The notes below the pieces were generated by a model. The model had not been told where the DNA came from and ran no database searches. It saw only the letters and a program-made list of their open reading frames with translations. A DNA stretch of 64,000 nt, from the NCBI RefSeq assembly GCF_000208865.1, contig NC_018395.1, forward strand, positions 713,920-777,919, written 5' to 3'. Every line of letters starts with the position of its first letter. Positions within the stretch are counted from its first letter, which is position 1. This document shows positions 52,701-64,000 of this stretch, one piece after another. The position numbers and the translations under genes are program-made. This stretch comes from Neospora caninum Liverpool (taxonomy: Eukaryota > Apicomplexa > Conoidasida > Eucoccidiorida > Sarcocystidae).

Positions 52701-55644
52701 GCAAAGGCCTGCGTGGATCTTCCTATCTCTTCAGGCATTTACAGATATTTAGATGAATCGAGACTCGGTGATGGGGGTGGAGAGAAGTTTACTTCTGCGT
52801 CCATGGGATCTGATAAAAATAGAGGGATACACACAGGCGTCAGCATAGAGGCTTGTCCTGCCATGTATATATATATATATATATGTTTATAAGTTTATAT
52901 GTATAAGTGTATATATATATATATATGTATATGCAAATACATGTATAAGTATATATATATATATATATATATATGACGAAGCATCTGTGCAGCTGCATAC
53001 ACATAGGCACATGCGGAGATGATGAACATCTTTCGGCTTTTAAATTTGTGAATGCGGTCGTTTTTCTCGCGTTTGCGCGTTTGCGCGGGCCATACCGGCT
53101 AGATACGAGGGGGAGAGTTCGAGATGGCTCAAGATGCACACTTCCGTGGTTTTCGCTTTTGTTGCCTTCGCGGATCTCGCTCTCGGCGATTTGTTCAGCG
53201 GACACGCGTCGACGACGACGGCGCACCATCCTCCCTGTCGGCTCTTTCCGCCTCAAGCGCGTAGACAGCAACAGTTCGCGGTATGTCTTCGCATCTCGCT
53301 TCAAACCTGCAAATGTTTGATCTCAGGAAAATCATCGCATTCTTTTTCAGAGCCACACATGACATAGAATCAGCGTATTTGTGCTTAAAGGGATACACGC
53401 CCGTAGCATGGCTATCTGAACAGGAGATGGCAAGATAAAACTGCTCCGAAATACACATATACGAATACATACATACATACATACATACATACATACATAC
53501 GTACATGCATATATATATATATATATGCATATATATATATATATATATATGTCTATATTTGAAGGGTTAGACAAATGGCGACGGTGCATGCAAGTCGCAT
53601 TTGCTTGCATGTGCCGTTGCCTCCCCTGCGTCGAGTGATTGTGTCTTTTCGAGTGTTTTATCTGCTTTTTCTTCTCTGGTTTTTGCAGTCCTACGGGAAA
53701 TACCAAGGGATTGGCAGTTCACTTTGGCCACGAGAACTGGGACACGGTGATCAACATCATGGTTGGGATTCGACTGGCTGCTGGCCGCGCGAGTAGCGAG
53801 CCTCAGCGAGCGATCGAGCGCTACGACTTTGTCATGAAGGAAAAATTCTCCATTCTTCCAAATACTGGAATGGTCAATCGCTTGAATGATCGCCGCTCTC
53901 TGGTAAATCGCTTTCCTGTTTGTCGCGTGCTTTCTATCTCTAACGTTTTGATTCGTCCCTTCGCGTCCATGTGTGTGCCCCACGCATATTCACGTGCGTC
54001 GCCTCGGTTTCTGTATCGATGCTTACACATGCGCATCAGAGGCCTGCATCCAGAGAGCTTCGATTCAACAGGAGAGAACGCTTCCCTTTTCTCGCTCTCT
54101 CTGCCTGTACAGACTGCCGCCTGCATCTCACCGGGGGCGCATGTATTTGCAACTGTCTACTTTCAAAGGTGCATGCATCGCAGAAAGAACAAGCGTTTCG
54201 GTCCGACTGCTTGAACCACCGAGAGCTCCTGGACGGATTCCGCCGAGAGGCCGTTTTTTGGCCTCGGTCCATTCCCTCTGGCGGTGTGTACACCACCTGA
54301 CCGTGTGACTGCCGCCTTCTTTCTGGCGTCTCCGAGTCTCCCTTTTTTCCACGAAACTGTCTCTGGTTCTTCGCCTTTCTCCAGTTTGCAGTCCGATTCG
54401 TCGATTACGCTCCCATGGTTTTCCGGAGACTGCGGGAAAGATTCCAAATCAGCAGTGAAACCTATGTGCGCTCTGTGGGCCCAGAACAGCTGCTCGGCAA
54501 TTTGTTTCTCGGTGAGCACAGACAGCGGCGCATGCTTCTCCACTCCGCCCTCTAGCGGAATCTTTCCAGGCTCTAAAAGACAAACTGCGAAAAAATGTGG
54601 ATCCCATCATCGAGCAACGAGAGAATTGCACCGCTAAAGCGTCTTTTGGGTTCTACATCGTATAGTGCCTTCTGCATGTGGTCCTGTTTTTGTTTTCCAT
54701 CTCTGCTGGCACAGAAATTTTTCTTGCAACCCTGCAGATAGACACCCGCTGAAACTTGCCGTTTTTTCCGGATGTGTTAACGGCGGATGCTCAGTGCCCT
54801 AGCGCTCAGACACGCCAACTGAGAGGCTGAAATCGACGGAGGCAGGGAAAGAAACAGACGGAGAGACACCGAGACAGGGAGAGAGATGCACACGCAGATG
54901 CGACAGCTGCTCTCGCCCATTTTTCACGTGGATCTGCCGTTTTCAAGATCCACACATGAATATATATATATATAGATATATGTATATGTGTATATATTTG
55001 CGTATAAATCTGTGTGTATACATGTATATATATATATATATATATATGTATATCGAGGTACATGGATGCTTTCAGAATGCAGGGGAACGTTGGAAGAAAG
55101 GTGATGGCAGTGCATTAGAGAGAAGAACGTGCGGCTGGTGAGAGTGAAGAAGTGTCTTCGCCGCTGGATCACTTTTCGTTTCCGAATGCCGCTGTCCCTT
55201 TCAGGCAATTTGTCGTCTTTGTCCGAGCTGGTGTCTGAGGGAAGAAGCGGTGCACTCTTCTACTACACTGCGGACGGGAAATTCATGATCAAAACGGTAA
55301 GCAACCGTCACATACACAAAAGTATCTGCACGCAAATAGTATAGCGCATGCGTATACAGAGATAGAGTTCGTAGGTGCACCTATACATGGGGGAGCATTG
55401 GCCACCAATATATACGTATACATATGTAAGTGAATAATCCTGCTTGTAAGTAAATGCATAGACATGTATGTGTGCCTGTGCGTACACGCGTGCGTAAGTG
55501 TGGACATGAAACGAAAACGTTTTGAAAATAGATCGATGTCTTCATTCCGAGAGGCGCAAAACGTCTCTCTTAAGCGCCAGCTTGGTTCGAATGCAAACGT
55601 CCCTGCGTACAAGCAATCCTTAAATGTGTGACGAAAATAACATC

Positions 55645-55680
<36 letters not shown>

Positions 55681-58600
55681 CATATATATGTATATATATA
55701 TATATATATACCCGTATATGTTTATGAAAGTGTAACTGGCCATATAGTATAGGTGCGCTCATCGGGAAGAATGGGTGTCGATTAAGAGGAGCCAGCGTGT
55801 GAATAGGCAGATGCGTACTTTTTTTGCGTTCGTCTCCGACTGTGTGAAGCCTGCGCGCTGTTTCGAGAAGATTCGCGGTCCTCGGCCTGCTCTGTTTGGC
55901 GTCTCGACACTTGCTTGTGCGGCGCACATGCGCCACCATTTTCGACGTGCATGCCTTTTTCGTAGCTCGGCCTTCGATCGGGGCACCATTTCATGTTTTT
56001 TTCCGCAGATTTCAAAGGACACAGCGATGTTTTTGCGGTCGATTTTGCTCGACTACTACGAGCACGTCATGGCGAATCCCGACACACTCCTCACGCGTTT
56101 CTTTGGACTGCATGCAATCCGCCTGAAGGAGAAGCACCGGGGCGGTGGAGTCGTCCTCTCCCGTACGTCCCTTCGCAGCCAGTGTCCACTTTCGAAGAAA
56201 CGTGACGCTTTCAGAGACTCCAGAGCGAACCTCGTCCCTCTAAGACCGTGCCGCATCTCTCTACACATCCGGAGGGGTCCTCTCGAGTATAAGCCGATCT
56301 TGTTTCCAAGTTCTCCCCCGGACACGCGGCGCGAGTGCCTTCACCAGGCAAGCGCGCGGTGTGGACTCTGCGTGCAGCTGCGTACCGTTCTTGAGTTTCA
56401 TTTGTAGCCGGCTCCACGCTCTGTGTTTTCCAGCGCACGTGGCCTCGGACCGTCGCCTGCACAAAAAGTACTTTATCGTGATGTCGAACTTTTTCCACAC
56501 GCCCGTCGAGATCCACAGACGGTACGACCTGAAGGGCTCGACGTACAAACGGCAGTTGCACCCTGATCAACTCAAGTAAGTCGCGTCTCCGTCGGGCAGG
56601 GGCGTAGGGGGGTACAGACCTTAGTTGGAAGTGCGTTGATGGAAGCATCGTACACACACTCAGCTAGTTATGGAGAGAGACACTCACGAGCTCAAAACCA
56701 TCACTTCGTAGTCTCAATGGTTTGGCAACGGGTGTAGATACATACGACGCACTTCGCGAGACCCACAAAAACCACAATGCACAACACAGATTTGTACAAA
56801 GGTTCCCCCGCTCCAGTGCTCCTCGTCGCTCTCGAAACACAACGCAGCTGTAAACTGGTCGATCTGTCGCGGTTCTGACATTTCCAGGCGCGCGAGTGTG
56901 CGCCGGTTTGCACCTTTCTGTAATTGCTTCACGCATGCATGCGCGTGCTTCCTTGGCCTCTCAGATGCCCCTGTTTGCAGCGGCTTCAGGACCACACGCA
57001 TTCCGTGCCGCTCACATGGTGGCCAGGTCCTCACGCATGAACCCCCATGCAGTTGCCCCTCCAATATATATATATATATATATTTATATGCAGATGTGAA
57101 AGCAAATGTAGATGCAGAGGTACACCTGAGTAGATGCATGCCTGGAGAAGAATGCGTAAACATTTGTTTGCAACAGAAGAGTGCATTGTTTGATTGAATC
57201 GCGAGGGGACCGGGAAGCGGGGGCCCTCGCTGGTTCATGGACACAAAGTAACAAAGTTGGATGTGGTTTCCTGCATCGCGCGCATGCCTGTGTCTCAGAG
57301 ACAGTACCGTCGCTTTGAAGGATCTCGACATCGACCGGGAGAAGGAGAAGGTGAGGCTTCGCTTCAGGGAAAAGGTCTGAAAACGGGAGGCGTCTTTATC
57401 GAGTCCGAGGTCGTGTAATCTGTTTCGATTTGAGGTGCTGTCCGTCGTGGTTTGAGCCTTGGAAAGAGATCTGGAAAGGACAGGGGGGTGCCGGGCGTGA
57501 GTCGAGATGACGTGAATCGTGTTTCTTCTCGCATGTGTCGTCCGGCGATTCCTCTCTGGAGAAAAGAGGGTGAAAAACGGCAGCGACACGGGATGCGTCA
57601 CTGGTTGTCTCTCCGCTTGTGTCCTTTGCTTCCCAGATGGAATTGGGGCCTGAGCGACGAGAACGGATCCTCGCGCAGATGCAGCATGACGTCGAATTTC
57701 TTCGAGCACATCAGATCATTGACTACTCTCTCCTCCTGGGCATCTTCTACCGCAAGCGTAAGTCACCCCGCGCGTTCCTTTCAGAAGCGCGAGATTCCCT
57801 GGAAGACGGACTTTCCTGTGGGAGATAAATCCACATGCGGTTGCAAAGACGGATCCAACCATGCGAAGTCGACATACGCGCGCGCACGCCGCGCCAAGCG
57901 AAGGAGAGACAGAGCGCCACGCCGCCGACCTTCACTGTCTCCCTCACATTGGGGGTCTTCACCCGGGCCCAGTCCGCAGAGAATACACACACCCTAAACC
58001 TACATCCGTCGTCATCAATGCTTCATCTCCGCTGGACGTTGGAATCCCCACATAGACACACGGCGATTTGCACGTGCGCGCGTTTATCGACAGATATACA
58101 GATACTGAGTACCAAAGTCGCACATGCATATATGTATATACATGTGTATATTTATATGTGTATCTTTATATATGTATATTTATATATGTATATTTATATA
58201 TGTATATAGTTGCACATATAAGTGCACGCAGTTTGTGTGTAGACGCGCACACGGTGAGGATTTGTTTCCAAGAGAAGGCCCACAAAAAGCGGAGGCTCTC
58301 TGGGATCGTGGCTGCGGGAGACCCTGTCGAGCCGAGACCGGCGTGGTAAGCCCCGGGCTGGGGCCAGGTATGTTTTTGGGAGGTGAAACAGACCTTCCTC
58401 CGTCGCCTATCCTCGCGTCTTCCCTCACATGTCTTCTCGTGGCGTTTCCAGAAGAACCGGAGGACGTCATGGCCGCCATGGTGGCTTCCCTCCCCACTCC
58501 GCCGCCGCCTCCGCCTCTCGGACTCCACCAAAACTTCCGCCTTCACCATCTCTCTGGGCCTACTCAACGTAAGAGAAGCCGTTCTGCAACGACGCTAGCA

Positions 58601-60028
58601 CCCGTCTCTCCCGGGCGAAAACATATATGCATATATTTACATATATGCATATATATATAACCAATCGGCAACGTACGAACTTATATATCATGTGTATGCA
58701 TATATATGCAACATACACGCACATAGGTGTACATACATATAAATATCTCTTTTTGGAATGCTCTGCGCAGGGAGAGCGACAGGGGAAGTGGAGGAGATAT
58801 CAGACTCCAGTGTATGTGCAGAGTAGCGATTGATAGTTCCGTTTCGATGTGGATCTGTTGGTAGGTGGTCTGCACGAGAGCTGGCTGTGTGGGTTTTCGT
58901 TGATCGTTCAGCTTCGCCGGAGCCGCATATCCCCTTTTTTCAAGCGGAGTTTGGAGGCATGTGGTCTCCCGACCAATCGAAGCTCTACTATGTGGGAATT
59001 GTCGATATCTTGACTTACTGGAATACTCTGAAAAAACTCGAGCACGCCGTCAAAACTGTCCAGTAAGTTTTCTTTCCAGGACCGTTTCACACTCTACATA
59101 TATATATATATATATATGCACTACATATATATATATATATATATATGCATGTTGCTGATACGCGTACACAAGTGTGTCGCTTTTTCGATGTGGGGCTTTT
59201 CCGAGATATCTGTATAAAAATAAATATGTAGACAGGCCAATCAGGGGCATCTTACTTCCCCCTCCATGTGTATAGAGTAGGTATACATGCGTATCGGTGA
59301 ACGCTCGCTTCGCGAGTGCATCGATTTCTAACGCGAGAAAAGGAGGGCGGTACCAGAGGTATGCTCCTCGGGGATCTGCCTGCGAAGACGTCCCATGGTT
59401 TGCGCGTTCGAGGCTCGTGAGGGGAGCGCGTGTGAAGGAGACGTAGCCGCGTTTCCGCCTCGGCGCTTTTTGCAGAACCGGCTGCTCTCTCTGGTCTTCG
59501 AAACGCGTACCAGCATGAGCTGTCTGTGCGATGCTGCATCACCACCAGTCGTGAACACACCCATCTTCTCGAGGGGCGGTCGGCTGCGCTTTCCGCGACG
59601 AGTCGAGGAATCGGTTGCGGGTGGAGGCGAACGCCGCCGCTCCTCTCTCTGGAAGCGACGACGGTGCGGTAGCGAGGAACGCGCCTTTCCTCACAGGAGT
59701 TCCTGTCTCATTTTCATGGAACAGCCACCGTCCTGTGTGCTCCGAAAGGGTTTGGGCGTACCTCGCTCCTAGTGAATTCTGTTGAATTTGGTTTCCGCTT
59801 TGCGGGACACGGCCGCGCGAGGGTCTCAGCCGTGTGGGGTGACACCGGAGACTGAGGGGCATCTCTCTTGTCAACTCCCCGCGATTTCTGAGATCCGCAA
59901 CCTGTCTGGGCCTCCACACTCGAATGTGTCCACTCGCGCCGCCTTGATTTTGCGCCTCTTGCGTGTCTCGCTGTACAGAACCGGAGACCCGAAAGGTATC
60001 TCCTGCGTGAATCCCGACTACTACGCTG
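46746..60028 (+). CDS. NCS-like EF-hand / phosphatidylinositol-4-phosphate 5-kinase fusion (3' end unresolved)
   Basis: A lipid kinase making PI(4,5)P2, with an N-terminal calcium-sensor module as described for Plasmodium PIP5K. Exons: 46746-46960, 47388-47523, 47897-47991, 48245-48768, 49177-49386, 50330-51513, 51935-51972, 52573-52649, 53199-53280, 53689-53902, 54385-54511, 55205-55296, 56009-56162, 56434-56575, 57299-57350, 57637-57757, 58452-58568, 58912-59062, 59979-60028 (phase 1, must continue). Residues 111-122 form one canonical EF loop (DTNGDSTLSFTE). A degenerate hand lies near 295-320 (FLQNATQMPDGSSRM). Residues 330-850 are low-complexity and helical. The kinase domain starts KGLAVHFGHENWDTVINIM; it has the ATP-binding Lys in KFMIKT, catalytic RYDLKGSTYKR, IIDYSLLLGI and YYVGIVDILTYW. 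The conserved C-terminal segment after NPDYYA is missing, near the assembly gap. Small exons at 51935-53280 are the least certain. Confidence 0.88.
47256..47345. repeat. ATACATAT / GATA mixed repeat
   Basis: Imperfect TACATA and GATA units in the first intron of the PIP5-kinase gene. Confidence 0.7.
52866..52976. repeat. Interrupted (TA)n cluster
   Basis: Three TA runs broken by TATAAG/TGTATA units, in an intron of the PIP5-kinase gene. Confidence 0.85.
53465..53562. repeat. (CATA)n followed by (TA)n
   Basis: About nine CATA units, then two TA runs, in an intron of the PIP5-kinase gene. Confidence 0.9.
54958..55050. repeat. Interrupted TA tract
   Basis: TA runs and TGTATA units in an intron of the PIP5-kinase gene. 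Confidence 0.8.
55650..55712. repeat. (TA)n cluster
   Basis: Two TA runs joined by a TATGTATGCATA spacer, in an intron of the PIP5-kinase gene. Confidence 0.85.
58123..58215. repeat. TATATTTATATG repeat
   Basis: A 12-bp unit close to TATATGTATATT is repeated about six times in an intron of the PIP5-kinase gene. This differs from the simple TA tracts elsewhere. Confidence 0.75.
59096..59148. repeat. Two (TA)n runs
   Basis: Adjacent TA runs separated by TGCACTACA in the last resolved intron of the PIP5-kinase gene. Confidence 0.85.
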
Positions 60029-60131
60029 GTAAGCTTCGCCTGGATTCTCAAACCAACCCCTCTTTGCCCTTGCTTCCTCTTCTCCCCTGGCGCATCCGCG
60101 CAAAGTCAGACAGATGGACACGTCGGAAGCG

Positions 60132-60231
60132 NNNNNNNNNNNNNNNNNNNNNNNNNNNNNNNNNNNNNNNNNNNNNNNNNNNNNNNNNNNNNNNNNNNNN
60201 NNNNNNNNNNNNNNNNNNNNNNNNNNNNNNN
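60132..60231. other. Assembly gap of exactly 100 N
   Basis: One hundred consecutive N, a conventional placeholder for a gap of unknown size. It lies 103 bp after the last exon I can place for the PIP5-kinase gene. Confidence 0.99.
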
Positions 60232-63150
60232 GTACTCACGGACAGATCCGTGTACCGATTGGCGTGTATAGACATGTACGGCCATCTGTCGCTTTTTTAC
60301 CCATGGAGACGTCACCTTCCACTGAAGTGTATCCGCACCTCTCGGCGCAGAACACGACGGAAAAGACGGCAGTCGGACTTGGCGGGGTTTCGAGAGCCCC
60401 GGTTGCCTGAGACCCGCCCCGCATCCCCCGTTTTGACACACACGTCCGTTCCTCCCGGCGTCTCCAGACTGTGTGTGTGTGTGTGTCAGTGGGCGTTTGA
60501 TCGACGCGAAGCTGCGCCTTGTTTTCTTACTCGACCTCTCTTTGAGACGAGGCGAGGATGTTTCGAGTGTTTGAGAATTCCGAGACGAGGCAGACTCCCA
60601 GAGAAAAACGGGACCGCCTCGCGGCTCCGAGCTGCACGCGGCTCTGCTTGCGATGTTGTTTTGGCTTCTGGTGTTCTCGCGAGTGCTCCAGATGGGGAGA
60701 AGTGTGCACTGTCGTTTTCTCTTGTCGAAACCGAATCCTTTGACGTTGACTGCGCGATGAACCGTGAAGTTCTCCCGCTGCAGCGGCGGGCAAAAGAGAA
60801 AAAGACACGCGAAACACAGGCCAAGCTTTCAACACACACAGAAATACACCTGGGAGCACTTGGTAGAAAAGAGACAGATCACCTCTTTTCCCACACGTGG
60901 CAACGTCTCGTCGGAAACCCACCATGTCTCCGCCCACACATATGCATGCGTATACATTACATACACGAATATACTTTCTATTTTTTACATGCGTAAATAC
61001 ACGTACAAGGAGAGTGAGACATAGACATAGACGACTGCGTGTGCATGCGCAACACTCCAGGAAGCACAGCTTTCGAAAGTCTTGGTTGCAGTCGCAGGAA
61101 AACGCACTTTGTGGCCAAGAGGCCCAGGCCACGCGCATTCCGCGTTCTGACGCCGGAGTGTTCGAAAACTGAACAGATCGCACGCCTTGACAAACAGCGG
61201 AGCGTCGTGTCGGATTAGGCTCCGCGAAGACAGATCTATTAACTTCCGTGGTACATGTGTCTTTATGGAAGCTTGCAAAGGAGGTAAAAACGATATGTTT
61301 CACATTTGATATAGGCAAGTTCGTGTCGCAGCGCCGTGTCGACGTGAGGAGCTCTGTAAAAACCCAGGGGTGCTACAGCCTCACTTCTTCCTCTGCGTCC
61401 GCCGCTGTTTTTCTGTCGAATGCTCTGTGCAGTTTCTCTTGTGAAAAATGAGGAGCCTTCAGGTTCCTGTGCGAAGTTTGTTTCGCTCGTCTCACTGTCG
61501 AGAGACGCGTTCATTTTTTCCATCGATGAGTCAGTTTCCAGCGTCTGTTACGTGACTGGAAAAAAACTGTAGTAGGGACCCGCCCTCTCCTTCTGGAAGC
61601 CCCCTCTAGGGACAGTGCATTTTGATCGACGATCTGAGTTGGGCAATTCGTTCTCCAAAAACGTGTTTTTGACGACACCGGAAAACTCAAAAGCTGGAAA
61701 AATGACTCGCCGTCCCGCTCTCAGCACGTGTTAACAGATGCCCCGACGGTTATACGCATATATATTTGTATACACCTGTATGTACCTGTGCTTAAAGATC
61801 CAGCTTTGACAATCCAGTAATGCTGCGATAAAGAAGCAAGACACATGTGTATATATAGAGAACACGGGAGCGGAGAAAGTTGAAAGGTGCGTGTGATCTG
61901 GTTCACACCGGGACTACGCGGCGTTGCCTCTCCTGCTCTTGGTTTCGTTCTTCTATTCACTCTTGGCCTCTCCTCATAGCAAGACAGTCGCCGCAAATGC
62001 TTTTTAGTTTTCTTAATGTCGATTTCCTTTCAGTCGGGCTGAGGCGAAAAGATACAGTTCGAAGCGTTTCGGGCTCATGCCTGTCAGCGGCTGCGCCTGC
62101 ATGCACGACGAAAAACTCTGCATGACTTCCATTGGCGCACGCATGCCTTTTTTCTTGCTCGCGCTTAAGACAGGCCTGGTCTAGATGCGAATTCACATTT
62201 CGGTAACGCCCCTTTTTTTCGCGCATCCAGATGCCAGCAAGTTTCGCGGAATGTGAAGTTGTGTTTGACACCGTGTTCTCTCATTTCGAAGAACGCTGTC
62301 CCGTGCATGCGGCCTCCGCCAGCGACTGCGTGCGGATTTTCTCTTTCTGGCTCGATTCCCGTCTTTGTCTTGATCTGCAGATATGCTTTTGCCTTATGTA
62401 ATGGTGGAGCTTGTTGGCTGCACGCGGAAGGACTCTTGCGCCGCCCTCTCTTCAACCAGGGGAGCGTGACATAACGCCGTGACTAGCTGCCTGGGCCGGA
62501 CCGTTGCCAGGAACGAGATGTTCTCGCCGATCTTGGACGAAATCTCCTGTACTGCCGTAGAGTTCATCTACTCTTGTCTCGCGCTGATGAGCCAAACGCC
62601 GTTTTCTCTCCATTCGCTGTCTGCCACGCCACGGTGTCTGTCCACATCTCCAGCGCATGCAGCCCCAAAACCCGACTGGGAATGACGCGGATCATCCCGT
62701 GAATTGCAATTGCGCATTGTCTTTCAGCGGCAACGGGCTTCACATTTCCGCGGCAAGTTGCGGCCTTTTTGGCTGCGCAGCTTCTGCGATCTTTCCCTTT
62801 TCCGTGTGGCGACGATTTCCTCGTGTCGAACCTACTCTCGACGCGAGCTCTGTCGACGGTCGTGGTCCAGCGACTGCCGCGGTCTGTACACTGTAGGCAG
62901 AGAAGCCGCTCCAGCAGCCGTTCCAGAAACCACCAAAGCATAGACCTTCCTCCACGGAAAGCGGGGCAACAGATTCTTTTGTGTCTCGTGAAGTCGTTTT
63001 TTGAAGGTCAGCAGAGTGCGTCGCCCAGTACAGAACAGAAGCTCTGTGTGTCTTGCTCTCCCGGGGGCTCCTTCCCCCCTCCTTCCGCCTCTCTCTATTC
63101 TCGCCTCATCCGTCTTCGTGCGGCACGTCACCCCACGACCGCCCAAGGAA
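60232..63150. other. Region after the gap, no confirmed gene
   Basis: It should hold the PIP5-kinase 3' end if that is not in the gap. One candidate terminal exon starts after the acceptor at 62224-62229 and would add ASKFRGM and a stop in the right phase, but it lacks the expected Arg-Phe of the family. No other gene can be supported. Confidence 0.4.
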
Positions 63151-64000
63151 ATGATGCGCGCTTCCGTCCCTCACAACCCAGAATGGCCGCATGCAGCAGA
63201 CAAGACGGTAACGACGTTGATTCGCCGCAGTCGCCTTCTGCCACGTCCTTGCGGAGACGCCGCGAGGCCCAGTCAGGCAAGCTCTCCCTCGCGAAGCGTG
63301 AGCGCGTCGTCAGAGGACGGGAGTGACTGCATGCGGCTTCGCGGCGATGGCCGGGAGGGTCCGTTGCCGGCGCGAAGAATGCCGTCGGGAAAGCGGAGAA
63401 GAGAAAGCTGCCACGTCGGGTCTCCAAGGCTGTACGCAGCGCGCGGGCCGCCTGAGCTCGTGCCAGGTGCGTTCTCGAGCCTCAGCAGCAGCGGGGAGGA
63501 CGACGAGGAGGAGCGCTGCGACGAGGCCCCCACCTGTGGAGGTTTTCGGGAGGAGGACGAGTCATCGGACAAGGACGACGACGTGGAAGATGACCCAGAG
63601 TCTGGCTCAGAGCAACCGATTCAAGGAGGCAGTTTCCCTCATCAGTACTCTTCACCCAAGTTGCCGAGCTTTCCGAGGACACTGCGACGCCTGTTGCATG
63701 CGCTCGCGAAGCGGCTCCTCCAGCAGCCGGATAGGCGCGCCTTCACTCAGGAACTCTGTCCCCTCTCGGAAATCGACTCCGCGAGCCGGACTCGCTCCTC
63801 GCGGGAGCCGCCTTACGGCGCCCTCCCGAGCGTCGGGTGTACATACACCGAAGCTGTGCGCCTCGTGGCGCTGCTGCTCAAAGACGTGGGCCCCGGCGGC
63901 TGCGTCTCGCCGCAACTGTACGAGCTGGTCGACGAGTGCGTCGCTCGCGCCGGCGGAAGCTGCCTGCAGTCGATCCCCGACACGCCGCAACGGCGCAGGC
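63151..64000 (+). CDS. Unrecognised acidic protein, start present, runs off the right edge
   Basis: The frame from ATG 63151 (or the adjacent ATG 63154) stays open for 283 codons to the window end. The first 90 residues are Arg/Ser-rich. A strongly acidic patch follows at about 130-155 (GEDDEEERCDE, then SSDKDDDVEDDPESGSEQ). The last part is ordered-looking: SFPRTLRRLLHALAKRLLQQ and EAVRLVALLLKDVGPGGC suggest amphipathic helices. GC at third codon positions is high, as in other exons here. I recognise no domain. It is on the same strand as the PIP5-kinase gene but too far, and with its own Met, to be its C-terminus with any confidence. Confidence 0.55.
   Translation, partial: MMRASVPHNPEWPHAADKTVTTLIRRSRLLPRPCGDAARPSQASSPSRSVSASSEDGSDCMRLRGDGREGPLPARRMPSGKRRRESCHVGSPRLYAARGPPELVPGAFSSLSSSGEDDEEERCDEAPTCGGFREEDESSDKDDDVEDDPESGSEQPIQGGSFPHQYSSPKLPSFPRTLRRLLHALAKRLLQQPDRRAFTQELCPLSEIDSASRTRSSREPPYGALPSVGCTYTEAVRLVALLLKDVGPGGCVSPQLYELVDECVARAGGSCLQSIPDTPQRRR

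Noticed and set aside
58243..58345. Possible extra PIP5-kinase exon (acceptor TGTGTAG, donor GTAAGC)
   Set aside because: Including it creates a TGA when joined to the following exon. Skipping it joins 57757 to 58452 in phase.
62769..63326. 185-aa + strand frame with possible acceptor at 62724 as the PIP5-kinase terminal exon
   Set aside because: The phase fits, but the product has none of the expected C-terminal residues and ends in Arg-rich low complexity. It also overlaps the better-supported frame from 63151.
63128..63990. Minus-strand open frames near the right edge (99-112 aa)
   Set aside because: They are antisense shadows of the longer GC-rich + strand frame starting at 63151.

Overview
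This is nuclear DNA of a tissue-cyst-forming coccidian (Sarcocystidae: Toxoplasma, Neospora, Hammondia group). The genes are broken into many short exons with strong polypyrimidine-AG acceptors. The introns are full of (TA)n and TACA/GATA microsatellites. The gene set includes a SERCA pump, a calcium-sensor/PIP5-kinase fusion and a rhoptry-kinase-like open reading frame. The density of (AT)n and (TACA)n tracts makes me lean towards Neospora or Hammondia over T. gondii, but I cannot prove the species. All exon models were built by hand from splice signals, reading-frame phase and protein-family conservation. Every internal phase in the listed models closes.

Layout. (1) 1-4861 (+): the last ten exons of a SERCA Ca2+-ATPase, entering from the left edge. 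(2) 4862-9545: no recognised gene, but an unexplained 415-codon open frame (6150-7397) and a 25-bp x5 pyrimidine repeat. (3) 9546-13231 (+): VAMP7-like longin R-SNARE, 8 exons, 221 aa. (4) 20936-16560 (-): RCHY1/PIRH2-like CHY-RING ubiquitin ligase, 8 exons, 401 aa. (5) 25268-29000 (+): GMP synthase, 6 exons, 566 aa, divergent from the ligase. (6) 34335-29206 (-): adenylate kinase 7-like protein (Rossmann + adenylate kinase + Dpy-30), 6 exons, 820 aa, tail-to-tail with GMP synthase 205 bp apart. (7) about 34.4-45 kb: a stretch of different texture, visibly less GC-rich and almost free of TA tracts. It carries a single-exon rhoptry-kinase-like ORF (37297-38175) and an 85-aa two-helix membrane protein (41056-41313). 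(8) 46746-60028 or beyond (+): NCS-like EF-hand / PIP5-kinase fusion, at least 19 exons and about 1260 aa, whose 3' end is lost near a 100-N gap (60132-60231). (9) 63151 to the right edge (+): the start of an unrecognised acidic protein that runs off the window.

The genes do not form an operon. There are still functional links: calcium store filling (SERCA), membrane fusion (VAMP7), PI(4,5)P2 synthesis with a built-in calcium sensor, and purine nucleotide supply (GMP synthase, adenylate kinase). The most unusual items are the kinase-like ORF without a signal peptide whose stop codon lies inside a 25-bp tandem repeat, two GC-AG introns in conserved positions of SERCA and GMP synthase, the degenerate EF-hand module in the lipid kinase, and the TA-depleted island.
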